Origin: T1SED10-198M sp003554345 [NCBI: Candidatus Sumerlaeota bacterium]
Lineage (GTDB): Bacteria; Sumerlaeota; T1SED10-198M
NCBI GenBank assembly: GCA_003554345.1
Contig: PWGE01000188.1
Span: 1-12,075 of the forward strand
Length of the DNA stretch: 12,075 bases
Direction: 5' to 3'
Of this stretch, positions 1-7,244 are shown in pieces. A program made the position numbers and the translations under genes. The notes below the pieces were generated by a model that was given only the letters and a program-made list of their open reading frames with translations, made no database searches and was not told where the DNA came from. Position 1 is the stretch's first letter. Each line of letters starts with the position of its first letter.

Positions 1-785
1 TACCCGTGCGCTTCAAGTGCATCCAGATATTCTATGATTTCTTCTTCGGATTCAAAGGTTAAACGATCCCATACCCCTCTGAAATCTTCAGCAGGACTGA
101 CTGCTGTCAGATTAAAACCCTGCTCTATAAGGGTGTCGAGATAATCTAAATCATCCTGCAGGTCTTGATATTGGTCGTGATCCAGTAATTGCCGGGCTTC
201 TTCGATTTGCCATTCGATTTGTTCGTAGATACCATCCTGCAGGTACATATCTTCTTCCGAATACTCTTCTTCAAATGACTTGCGTATTTCCTTCATTTGA
301 GCAAACAAACTTTCCATTCCCCTCAAACGGGTTTCGGTGTTTGAGGTAAAGGAGAGCATTTTCTCATCCTCATCAAGTTCTGCTTTCATGCCCAGTTCAA
401 GGTTGTCAAGTATCCAGAGACGGGCTTCTTCATGACCGGAAATAATAAAGCCATCTTCAGGAATGAGATTATTATTATCCTGAATTCTGGTAATCATACT
501 GTTTTCCACGATAGCTTCTACGCCCCACTGGTTGGTGCCGGTTTTTTCTTTAGTTGCGTCAGGCGTATAAACGACCAATTCATCAACTCCTCTGCCTCCT
601 GGATACTCTTCTTCTTCAGGATTGAATGCGTCAAACTCTGTAGTAAAAGAGGTTTGAAAAGGGTCTTCTACTTCCATGACCTCCTCAAGGGGAGGGACAT
701 CTTCCTCAACATCCACTGTCGGGCGACAATGGAATAAGAAAAGGGTGCAGCCAAGCGCGAGGAAGGTAGTAAGAAATTGTTTCAT
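1..785 (-). CDS. Exported GHL10-type glycosidase-like protein, C-terminus outside the window
   Basis: An open frame runs from the ATG at 785-783 to the window edge with no stop, giving about 261 residues of the N-terminal part. A GAGGAG ribosome site lies 8 nt before the ATG. The protein starts with MKQ and a hydrophobic stretch containing Cys13 (after LALG) and Cys20 (after LFLFH). Either could be a relaxed lipobox, but neither is canonical. Then follow an acidic linker, the PGGRG...TGTN.WGVEAIV...IPEDGFIISGH domain (about residues 62-135), a Glu-rich helical region, and the opening of the barrel (FRGVWDRL..., LDALEAHG). It aligns from end to end with the gene just upstream, so it is a tandem duplicate, probably in the same transcript (24 nt apart). 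By family, GHL10 proteins are putative glycoside hydrolases acting on extracellular polysaccharide; the substrate is unknown. The family call rests mainly on the full-length paralogue. Confidence 0.8.
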   Translation of the reverse strand, partial: MKQFLTTFLALGCTLFLFHCRPTVDVEEDVPPLEEVMEVEDPFQTSFTTEFDAFNPEEEEYPGGRGVDELVVYTPDATKEKTGTNQWGVEAIVENSMITRIQDNNNLIPEDGFIISGHEEARLWILDNLELGMKAELDEDEKMLSFTSNTETRLRGMESLFAQMKEIRKSFEEEYSEEDMYLQDGIYEQIEWQIEEARQLLDHDQYQDLQDDLDYLDTLIEQGFNLTAVSPAEDFRGVWDRLTFESEEEIIEYLDALEAHG

Positions 786-809
786 GTGCATTTCTCCTCA
801 GTGATTGTT

Positions 810-2480
810 TTATTTATTGAACAGGGGAACCCGGGCAGGTTTGCGATGCATGCCTTTTTTGAAAACTTCCAGTTGTTCTGTGTCAGAGTGAGTCCAGTCA
901 AAAATGACAAAACCGGGGGAGCCGGCTCGTCGTGCCTGATGTACCTGACGCCAGATAGTATGTGGTTGCTGTCCCTGGAAAGTTCCCAGTCCTGCAATAA
1001 CAGGTATCTTTTCGTCAACTTCTCTGCGAATGCTTTTCATATCAGCAAAAACAGCCTCGCTCTGGAGGGTATAAATCATGGGAGTTAAAGCATCCACTGT
1101 TTGCGCCTGTCCCCATTGAGCCCAGTTCTGCTGTTTGGTCTGCCGGGCATCGTCCAGTGGGGTGGCTACTGCGGCGGTAATGAGCAGATCAGGATTGATT
1201 GCCTTCAGCTCCTCATGAACTTCCTGAACAAAATCATTGATCAGTTCTTCTTTCCACCGGTCAAAAATTTCCTGTTTCTCATCATCGCCGGGTTCGATAT
1301 CCATCTGATCAAAGCCGTGTTCTTCTTTGAATATCTCCCGCTCTTTCGGTGAAAAACCAACCTCATACTCTTCATCCTGGGTTGGCCACCTGATATAATC
1401 CAGGTTGATTCCTGCCAGGTCTGGATATCTTTCTGCTATTTCCCGATAATAAGAAAGAAGCATTTCCCGGACTTCTGGTATGGCCCATGAAAAATAATAG
1501 ACCTCGTATTCATCATGATAGGTGTGTTTCTGGCCGTCCCGTGTCTGTGTTATCCATTCTGAATGTTCTTGAACCAGCGGGGAATCTTCAAGCCCTACAT
1601 ATATGTTTTCTACCCAGGCATGAATCTCAATATTTCTTTTTTTCCCTTCTTCAATCAGTAATTCCATCGGATCCCAGTCCTCAAACTCTTCAAACTGCTT
1701 TATGTAATCGCTGGGAAAAATGCTTCTTCCCCAGTAAAATACTTCAGGAAAAAGGGCATTAAAACCGTGGGCTTCGATTTCATCAAGAAAGGCTATCATT
1801 TCTTCTTCATCAAATGGCTGGAGACGTTCCCATATACCTCTCATTTCTTCCTGTTCGCTGATCATGGTTAAAAACCAGCCTTCCTGTAAAGCATTATCTA
1901 CGTCTTCTATGGCATTCTTCAGATCATCATTATTTTCTTCAAGAAGATTGATTGCTTTTTCTATTTTGTCTTCTATGGCTCGATATTGTTGATTCTGACG
2001 ATGACGCTCTTGAAAAGTATAGTGTCCGGCATGTTCTTCGCGGAAGCTTTGCATCTCTTCGATATCCCTTTCCGCGCCTTCTAAAATGGTCCGGGAATCC
2101 TGGACTGCATAAAAGGTTTTATTTTCTTCATCTATATTTACCTTCATGCCTACCTGTAAGTTTCGGTTTATCCAGACGTCTGCTTCCCCATGTCCGGAAA
2201 TAACCATACCATCTTCGGGGATTACGTTATCATTTTCTCCTATGGAGTAAATGCGCTCATCTCTGATAATTGCTTCTACACCGTACTCATTGGTACCGGT
2301 TGTTTCACCGTACTCAGGCGTGTAAAGAATCATCTCGTTGGTCCCCCGACCTCCCGGAAATTCATTGGTGTCGGGATTAACAGCATCATATGTATAAGAA
2401 ACTTCACGATGAAAAGGGTCATCGTTGCCACTTACTGTCAGGGCAAGGATTACTAACAGGGTAAGTATAATGGTACGCAT
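810..2480 (-). CDS. Exported family-10 glycosidase-like protein (GHL10 barrel)
   Basis: The protein has 556 residues. An AGGA ribosome site precedes the ATG at 2480. Residues 1-18 form a signal peptide with no lipobox Cys, so it is probably secreted or periplasmic. Residues 42-116 form a small beta-type domain (PGGRG, TGTNEYGVEA, IPEDGMVISGHG, VGMKV) of a kind seen in front of GHL10 barrels. Residues about 130-205 are Glu/Gln-rich and helical, possibly coiled coil. Residues 212-545 match the GHL10 TIM barrel: RGIWERL, GFNALFPEVFYWGRS, DPMELL, EIHAWVE (His287, Trp289), and GINLDYIRWP (Asp361, Arg364). By family these are putative glycoside hydrolases; the catalytic acids have not been proven for this protein and the substrate is unknown. 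The protein is strongly acidic. It is the first gene of a two-gene unit with its paralogue downstream, and a good promoter lies just upstream. Confidence 0.85.
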   Translation of the reverse strand: MRTIILTLLVILALTVSGNDDPFHREVSYTYDAVNPDTNEFPGGRGTNEMILYTPEYGETTGTNEYGVEAIIRDERIYSIGENDNVIPEDGMVISGHGEADVWINRNLQVGMKVNIDEENKTFYAVQDSRTILEGAERDIEEMQSFREEHAGHYTFQERHRQNQQYRAIEDKIEKAINLLEENNDDLKNAIEDVDNALQEGWFLTMISEQEEMRGIWERLQPFDEEEMIAFLDEIEAHGFNALFPEVFYWGRSIFPSDYIKQFEEFEDWDPMELLIEEGKKRNIEIHAWVENIYVGLEDSPLVQEHSEWITQTRDGQKHTYHDEYEVYYFSWAIPEVREMLLSYYREIAERYPDLAGINLDYIRWPTQDEEYEVGFSPKEREIFKEEHGFDQMDIEPGDDEKQEIFDRWKEELINDFVQEVHEELKAINPDLLITAAVATPLDDARQTKQQNWAQWGQAQTVDALTPMIYTLQSEAVFADMKSIRREVDEKIPVIAGLGTFQGQQPHTIWRQVHQARRAGSPGFVIFDWTHSDTEQLEVFKKGMHRKPARVPLFNK

Positions 2481-2512
2481 AAGATATCCTTTCTGGTTAG
2501 TTATGAATGAAT

Positions 2513-2541
2513 ATTATATAAAATAATTGCAGCGAAAGCAA
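2513..2541 (-). promoter_or_regulatory. Sigma-70 promoter of the GHL10 pair
   Basis: Read on the minus strand, TTGCTT (2541-2536) is followed by exactly 17 bp and then a perfect TATAAT (2518-2513). It lies 33 bp upstream of the ATG at 2480, which leaves a short 5' leader. No operator palindrome is evident. Confidence 0.7.
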
Positions 2542-2588
2542 CCCTTGAAACATTTTAAAGCTTCATTATTAAGCTCTTGCTTTCTGTA

Positions 2589-2616
2589 TTGTAATTAAAT
2601 GTGCTTTTGCTAATAT
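2589..2616 (+). promoter_or_regulatory. Probable promoter of the AKR-mutY unit
   Basis: TTGTAA (2589-2594), a 16-bp spacer and TAATAT (2611-2616), preceded by TGC as an extended -10. It lies about 50 bp before the aldo/keto reductase ATG and points away from the GHL10 promoter in the same 184-bp gap. Both hexamers are imperfect, so this is a moderate call. Confidence 0.45.
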
Positions 2617-2664
2617 GTAATTATCACACAAAAAAACAAATAAGTTTTAAGGAGGTTAGTTATA

Positions 2665-3639
2665 ATGAAGAAGAGAAAATTGGGCTGGACTGATTTGGAG
2701 TTATCCGTTGTCGGCCTTGGTTGCTGGAGTTTTGGTGGTGGTGAATGGAAATTTGGCTGGGGTCCACAGGATGATGAACTATCCATCCAGACTGTTTATA
2801 AAGCCCTGGATTCCGGAATCAACTGGATTGATACTGCCCCTGTGTATGGTCTTGGGCATTCTGAAAAGGTGGTTGGAAAAGCTCTGAAAGGCATGAAAGA
2901 GAAACCTATTATTGCTACCAAATGCAGTCGTCGCTGGACTGAAGACGGTGAAATTTATGGATCGCTGAAAAGTGATAGCATTCGATGGGAAGTAGAACAG
3001 AGCTTACAACGTCTTGGTGTTGAAGTTATCGATCTTTATCAGGTGCATAACAGTGACCCCGATGAGGATATTGAAGAGGGATGGGAAACGATTCAGGAAC
3101 TTATTAAAGAAGGAAAGATTCGTTATGCCGGTGTTTCTAATTTCAATGTGGAGCAAATGGAGCGCTGTCAGAATATACACCGCATTGCTTCTGATCAGCC
3201 TTTGTATAATATGTTGCAAAATGGTATAGAAAAAGATATTATTCCCTATGCCGGCCAGAAGAATATGGGGCTGGTGGTTTACAGTCCTCTGTGCAAGGGG
3301 ATGTTGACAGGTAAGGTTACCAGGGAATGGATAGAGTCTCTACCCGATGGTGACCACAGAAAAGTTGCTGATCCTGTTTTCACCTCGCCTCATCTTGATA
3401 AAATACTTTCCTTTGTTGACAGGTTGCAGAAAATATCCGACGAATTGAATATTACCACGGCACAACTGGCGGTTGCCTGGACATTACGAAAAGAAGAGGT
3501 TACTTCCGCCATAGTAGGGGCTAGAAAACCCGCCCAGGCAGAACAAAATGCCGGTGCCGGCAAGGTAGAATTAACAGATGATGTGATAGAAAAAATTCAA
3601 TCATTGCGCCGGGAGTATGAAATAGACAAGATTCTTTAA
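2665..3639 (+). CDS. Aldo/keto reductase
   Basis: The protein has 324 residues, normal for the family, with a cytosolic (beta/alpha)8 barrel and no signal peptide. The full AKR catalytic tetrad is visible: Asp56 and Tyr61 in DTAPVYG, Lys86 in IIATKC, and His128 in DLYQVHN. The N-terminal LGWTDLELSVVGLGCWSFGGG matches the YajO/Tas-like bacterial branch, and the late VGARKPAQAEQNAGA segment is the NADP-binding end of that group. By family it should reduce an aldehyde, ketone or sugar carbonyl with NADPH; the substrate cannot be told. The start is well fixed by GGAGG 9 nt before the ATG. It heads a unit with mutY, 50 nt downstream, and is divergent from the GHL10 pair. A link to sugars released by those enzymes is possible but is only inferred from position. 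Confidence 0.93.
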   Translation: MKKRKLGWTDLELSVVGLGCWSFGGGEWKFGWGPQDDELSIQTVYKALDSGINWIDTAPVYGLGHSEKVVGKALKGMKEKPIIATKCSRRWTEDGEIYGSLKSDSIRWEVEQSLQRLGVEVIDLYQVHNSDPDEDIEEGWETIQELIKEGKIRYAGVSNFNVEQMERCQNIHRIASDQPLYNMLQNGIEKDIIPYAGQKNMGLVVYSPLCKGMLTGKVTREWIESLPDGDHRKVADPVFTSPHLDKILSFVDRLQKISDELNITTAQLAVAWTLRKEEVTSAIVGARKPAQAEQNAGAGKVELTDDVIEKIQSLRREYEIDKIL

Positions 3640-3661
3640 GTGAGGTATCGTTGCAATGAGA

Positions 3662-3734
3662 GGAACCATTTCCATGGCGGGACATACGGGTGAACGTTTT
3701 TAAAGAGCGACTTCTGCCATGGAAAAGGAGTTCC
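3662..3734 (+). repeat. Inverted repeat spanning the mutY start
   Basis: TTTCCATGGC (3669-3678) is perfectly complementary to GCCATGGAAA (3716-3725). Outside these arms GGAAC (3662-3666) pairs with GTTCC (3730-3734), extending to 7 bp when the flanking G60/A61 and T35/C36 are counted (3660-3736). The internal loops are 2 and 4 nt. The roughly 37-nt loop holds the GTG start of mutY. In mRNA this would be a large hairpin around the start codon. There is no U-tract after it, so it is not an intrinsic terminator. Confidence 0.6.
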
Positions 3735-4814
3735 TCCACATTCCTTCGTTTCCTGTCTGACTGGTTTGCAAAAAATGCCCGTCCTTTTCCGTGGCGAAAA
3801 GATTATTCTCCCTATGCTGTCTGGATTTCTGAGATGATGCTTCAGCAGACCCAGGCTGATCGAGGGAGCGAGTATTTTACCGCCTGGATAAGACGCTTTC
3901 CGGATATTCATACCCTTTCCAGAGCCTCAGAACAAGAAGTTCTTCATCTATGGCAGGGACTGGGTTATTACAGGCGGGCTCGATATATTCTGCAAACAGC
4001 CCGTCTTCTCTGTAAAGAACACGATGGCAGGCTGCCGGCAAAAAGGGGGGCACTTCTTGCTCTACCCGGTATAGGTCCTTATACCGCACATGCTATTTTG
4101 AGTATTGCCTATAATCTTCCCTATTGTGTCATTGATGGGAATGTATTAAGAGTCTGGGCAAGACTTCTGGATATACCTTTTGTTGTTGACACCGTTCCTT
4201 TTAGGAAAGAACTGGAGCTTTTTCTTGAAGGAATAATGAAGGGAATAGAACCCCGACTATTTAATGAGGCGTTGATGGAACTGGGTGCCCTGATCTGCAC
4301 ACCGACTCAACCGTCATGTGGGGAATGTCCTGTTTCCGGTTTTTGTGAGAGTTACCGCAAAGGTACTGTTGCTATCAGGCCGGTTAAAAAAAAGAAAACT
4401 CCCCCGACCAGGCTTGCCTGTACCGCTTTTGTTGTTTCCCGGGAGGGACGATACCTTCTGCAACGTTTTCCACCGGGTGGCTTGTTTGCCAACATGTGGG
4501 GATTTCCGATTGTACAATATGAAAACAAACATCCTGATTTTGCATCAGCTGCGCAGGATTTTCAGGTGAAATACGCCATTCAAGTAAAGAGAAAAAAAAG
4601 GCTCACTTCTTTTGTGCATTCCTATACTCGCTATAAAATTCATTTGCATGCTTTGCTTACAGTACCCGTCGGTCAACTGAAAACATTGAGCAAAAATCAG
4701 CAGTGGTTGAGTCTTGAAGAAATACGGCAATTGCCCATGCCTTCAGCCCACCATCGTATATGGAAAACCCTGAAAGGTTCTGTTGATAAGCCTTGTTCAA
4801 CAAGGGTCACATAA
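3690..4814 (+). CDS. mutY: A/G-specific adenine DNA glycosylase MutY
   Basis: The protein has 374 residues, close to the usual 350-370. MutY removes adenine mispaired with 8-oxoguanine in the base-excision GO repair system. Visible features in order: catalytic Glu48 in SEMMLQQTQ; helix-hairpin-helix LPGIGPYTA (125-133); catalytic Asp149 in VIDGNVLRV; and a [4Fe-4S] cluster with Cys203, Cys210, Cys213 and Cys219 in the CX6CX2CX5C spacing. A lysine-rich linker (about 235-242) follows, then a C-terminal Nudix-like 8-oxoG-recognition domain with the FVHSYTRY motif. The start is a GTG: an in-frame stop at 3657-3659 and the absence of an ATG in between leave this as the best choice, although its ribosome site is poor. 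The start lies in the loop of an inverted repeat, which may affect translation. It is probably cotranscribed with the aldo/keto reductase. It converges on yfhO with only 12 bp between the stop codons. Confidence 0.93.
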   Translation: MNVFKERLLPWKRSSSTFLRFLSDWFAKNARPFPWRKDYSPYAVWISEMMLQQTQADRGSEYFTAWIRRFPDIHTLSRASEQEVLHLWQGLGYYRRARYILQTARLLCKEHDGRLPAKRGALLALPGIGPYTAHAILSIAYNLPYCVIDGNVLRVWARLLDIPFVVDTVPFRKELELFLEGIMKGIEPRLFNEALMELGALICTPTQPSCGECPVSGFCESYRKGTVAIRPVKKKKTPPTRLACTAFVVSREGRYLLQRFPPGGLFANMWGFPIVQYENKHPDFASAAQDFQVKYAIQVKRKKRLTSFVHSYTRYKIHLHALLTVPVGQLKTLSKNQQWLSLEEIRQLPMPSAHHRIWKTLKGSVDKPCSTRVT

Positions 4815-4826
4815 GCACAGCCAGGA

Positions 4827-7244
4827 TTATTCTGAGGTATTAGCACCGATAGGACCGCGAAAGGATTTCTTTCTCAGATATATAAACTTGCCGAGGGTTG
4901 TTCCTGCAAAGAACACCAGGAATATGGCAAAAAGTATGAATGCCACCTGTTGATCTATGGGAAGAAATACCACTTCAAACTCATGATTTCCTTCGGGAAT
5001 ATAAAAACCATTAAAGGCGTAATTTGTTCTGACCGTTTGTTGTTTCTCTCCGTTGAGTTTGAGAATCCAGGAAGGATGGTAGCTTTCGCTGAGCATCAAA
5101 ACCCCGTCTTGCGGTGCTTCAATTGTTCCTGAGATGCGGGATTCATTCTGGCGGATGTAATCTACGGAAAAAGCCTCATATTCAGAGCCGGTGTTTTCCT
5201 CGGAAAAGGAGGGATCGGAGTCTTCAATAATGGCGGTTTGAGTGAAAAAGTCAGGCTCCTGTTCCTGGAGAAATATTTCCTGAATCGCCTCTTCATTATC
5301 GTAAGTTTGCCAGTTGGGATAAAATCGCAGGTAAAAATCTTCTTCCCTCTGTGATTGATACATGAGGAGACGGGGAGATTGTTTTGCCAGTTCGTAGGAG
5401 TCCACTTCCAGTGATTGAGTGGATAGTAAGAAATCCACATTGAGCAAAGGAAGGAGTTCCGGACGATCGATGTTCCTGATTTCCAGGAAGGCGCCGGGAA
5501 AGTGGTGTGGTGGAAATCCTCCGAGGATATTCATGAATTCGACATAGTATTTCAGATTGAGCGGATCATAGCCCCGGGCATCTCTCAGGCGATGCATCAT
5601 CAGGCGATTGGGATAAACTTCCGGCAGATGGTCGCGAAGATACCATGCATATACGTCATCTGTCGCAAGAATGCGACCTGTCTCAGCGTTCTTTTCCAGG
5701 TACTGGATCTCTTCTGATTGTCGATAATAAAATTCTTCTAGTTTTTCTTTCTCGTTAACGGGAACCATTCGTTTGCCAAAATTCCCCAGATCGACCACCA
5801 GAAGAAAAAATAACAGGGGAATGACGAGATATTTTTTTGCCGGTACCCTGACAATGGCAAGCAGGGAAAAAGAAAAAATAAAAATAAGGACGCGGAGCAG
5901 GATATCTGTTCTCCCGATTTGAAAGAGAAGTTCTGCCATTCGGGAAGGTATTTCTGGAGCCGGAAATAGAATGGTCACCAGCAACGGGTAGATATATATG
6001 AGATAAAAACCTATACCTGCCAGGCTTGCGCACACGATGAAAAAATTCTTGCCTGGCAGACGTACTTTCATGTGGGACAGTCGGTCAACATAGAGGCTCA
6101 CAATAATACTCAGGGCTACCGTGGCAGGAAAGATGTAACGTCCCGGTACTCTGAAGTCAGAAAAGACAGGAATAAAGCGATAAACCAGGTAGAAGAGAGG
6201 GGAGTTCTCTCCCAGTGCCATGATCATGCTCAACAAGAACAGAACACAGGCAAACCCAAAAAGTCTGGTATATTTTCCATACCATTTATAAGCTCCTACA
6301 GCCGCCCCTAATAAAACCAGAGTCGGTATTCCCCAGTATGCTGTTATTTCCCAGTATCCTTCAGTGCCTCCCCAGTAGATGGCTTTTTCAGCTGGAAAGG
6401 CGTAGAAAAAGGGAAAAATGGAAAGGATAAAATAGCGGGGCAGCCAGGAGCAGTCGACAGCATATTCCCAGGCGATACCCTGGGCTCGTTCAAAGGAAAT
6501 TGCTGTGAAATGAAAAACAGGAAGAAGACTGATGACTGAAAGAAGAATACCGAAGATAAAAAAGCAAAGGGCGTCCAGAAATGCCCGGTATTTTTTTGTT
6601 TCCCAGAGAAGAAAAAGCAAATAAAAACCTGCTACAGTCAGGCTGTAAAGGGCAATTTGTGGTGCTCCTGCCTGGAGGGTGAGATACACAAAAAAGGTTA
6701 AGAGAAAGCTGTAGCGTACCGACCTGAGGAAAAAAAGGCGGTTCAATGACCATAAAATCCACCCTGTCCAGGCGCCTGCCAGTATGAAAAGCATGATACC
6801 CGGTAACAGATGACTGACAAAAAAAGAAGAAAAAGTGAAAATAAACGCCCCGAAATGAACAGCGGAAAAGGTTAGTTTCAGGGCGCGCAGAAAGAAGAAC
6901 ATGCCTGTGAAAGCCAGCAGAAAGTGAATCATGGTGATCAGAGAAAAACCCCACGCCAGGTCTATCATCAGGAGGTAATTAAAAGGATAAAAGATGCCTA
7001 TCTGACTGTCTCCGTAAAAAGGACGTCCTGCAAAAATATAAGGATTCCAGGCAGGGTAGATTCCCTCTTCCAGGCTGGAAAAGAGAAAATCTTTGTATGG
7101 CAGGTACTGGTTGACCATATCCAGCCCTTCCATGAAGTAATGAGGTGAAAAAAGATACCAGAAGAGATAAAGAAAAAAGAGTCCTTCCAGCAGGAAATAA
7201 AATGTCTGTGATTGAAGTATTGTGCGCAGTTTATCCTTTAACAT
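4827..7244 (-). CDS. YfhO-family polytopic membrane protein
   Basis: The chosen ATG at 7244 gives 805 residues. A longer reading from 7307 is possible, but the 7244 ATG has AGAGG 4 nt upstream and overlaps the preceding gene's stop by 14 bp, the usual sign of translational coupling. The N-terminal half (to about residue 495) has roughly a dozen hydrophobic segments, beginning FYFLLEGLFFLYLFWYLF. The first extracytoplasmic loop carries D.VNQYLPYKDF...YPAWNPYIFAGRPFYGD, typical of YfhO and other GT-C-like membrane glycosyltransferases. Residues 496-762 form a large extracytoplasmic domain ending in the YfhO-type segment LSESYHPSWILKLNGE...FYIPEGNHEFEVVF, and a last membrane helix lies at about 765-785. 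In Bacillus, YfhO is implicated in glycosylating lipoteichoic acid; here a role in decorating an envelope glycan is inferred. The Asp in the first loop is the likely catalytic or metal-binding residue by family analogy. Confidence 0.85.
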   Translation of the reverse strand: MLKDKLRTILQSQTFYFLLEGLFFLYLFWYLFSPHYFMEGLDMVNQYLPYKDFLFSSLEEGIYPAWNPYIFAGRPFYGDSQIGIFYPFNYLLMIDLAWGFSLITMIHFLLAFTGMFFFLRALKLTFSAVHFGAFIFTFSSFFVSHLLPGIMLFILAGAWTGWILWSLNRLFFLRSVRYSFLLTFFVYLTLQAGAPQIALYSLTVAGFYLLFLLWETKKYRAFLDALCFFIFGILLSVISLLPVFHFTAISFERAQGIAWEYAVDCSWLPRYFILSIFPFFYAFPAEKAIYWGGTEGYWEITAYWGIPTLVLLGAAVGAYKWYGKYTRLFGFACVLFLLSMIMALGENSPLFYLVYRFIPVFSDFRVPGRYIFPATVALSIIVSLYVDRLSHMKVRLPGKNFFIVCASLAGIGFYLIYIYPLLVTILFPAPEIPSRMAELLFQIGRTDILLRVLIFIFSFSLLAIVRVPAKKYLVIPLLFFLLVVDLGNFGKRMVPVNEKEKLEEFYYRQSEEIQYLEKNAETGRILATDDVYAWYLRDHLPEVYPNRLMMHRLRDARGYDPLNLKYYVEFMNILGGFPPHHFPGAFLEIRNIDRPELLPLLNVDFLLSTQSLEVDSYELAKQSPRLLMYQSQREEDFYLRFYPNWQTYDNEEAIQEIFLQEQEPDFFTQTAIIEDSDPSFSEENTGSEYEAFSVDYIRQNESRISGTIEAPQDGVLMLSESYHPSWILKLNGEKQQTVRTNYAFNGFYIPEGNHEFEVVFLPIDQQVAFILFAIFLVFFAGTTLGKFIYLRKKSFRGPIGANTSE

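Noticed and set aside
432-2456. Several plus-strand open frames opposite the GHL10 genes
   Set aside because: They are antisense shadows of two well-supported genes and lack ribosome sites or domain patterns.
4791-4805. Palindrome CCTTGTTCAACAAGG at the end of mutY as a terminator
   Set aside because: It is inside the coding sequence, the loop is tiny or the stem short, and no U-tract follows.
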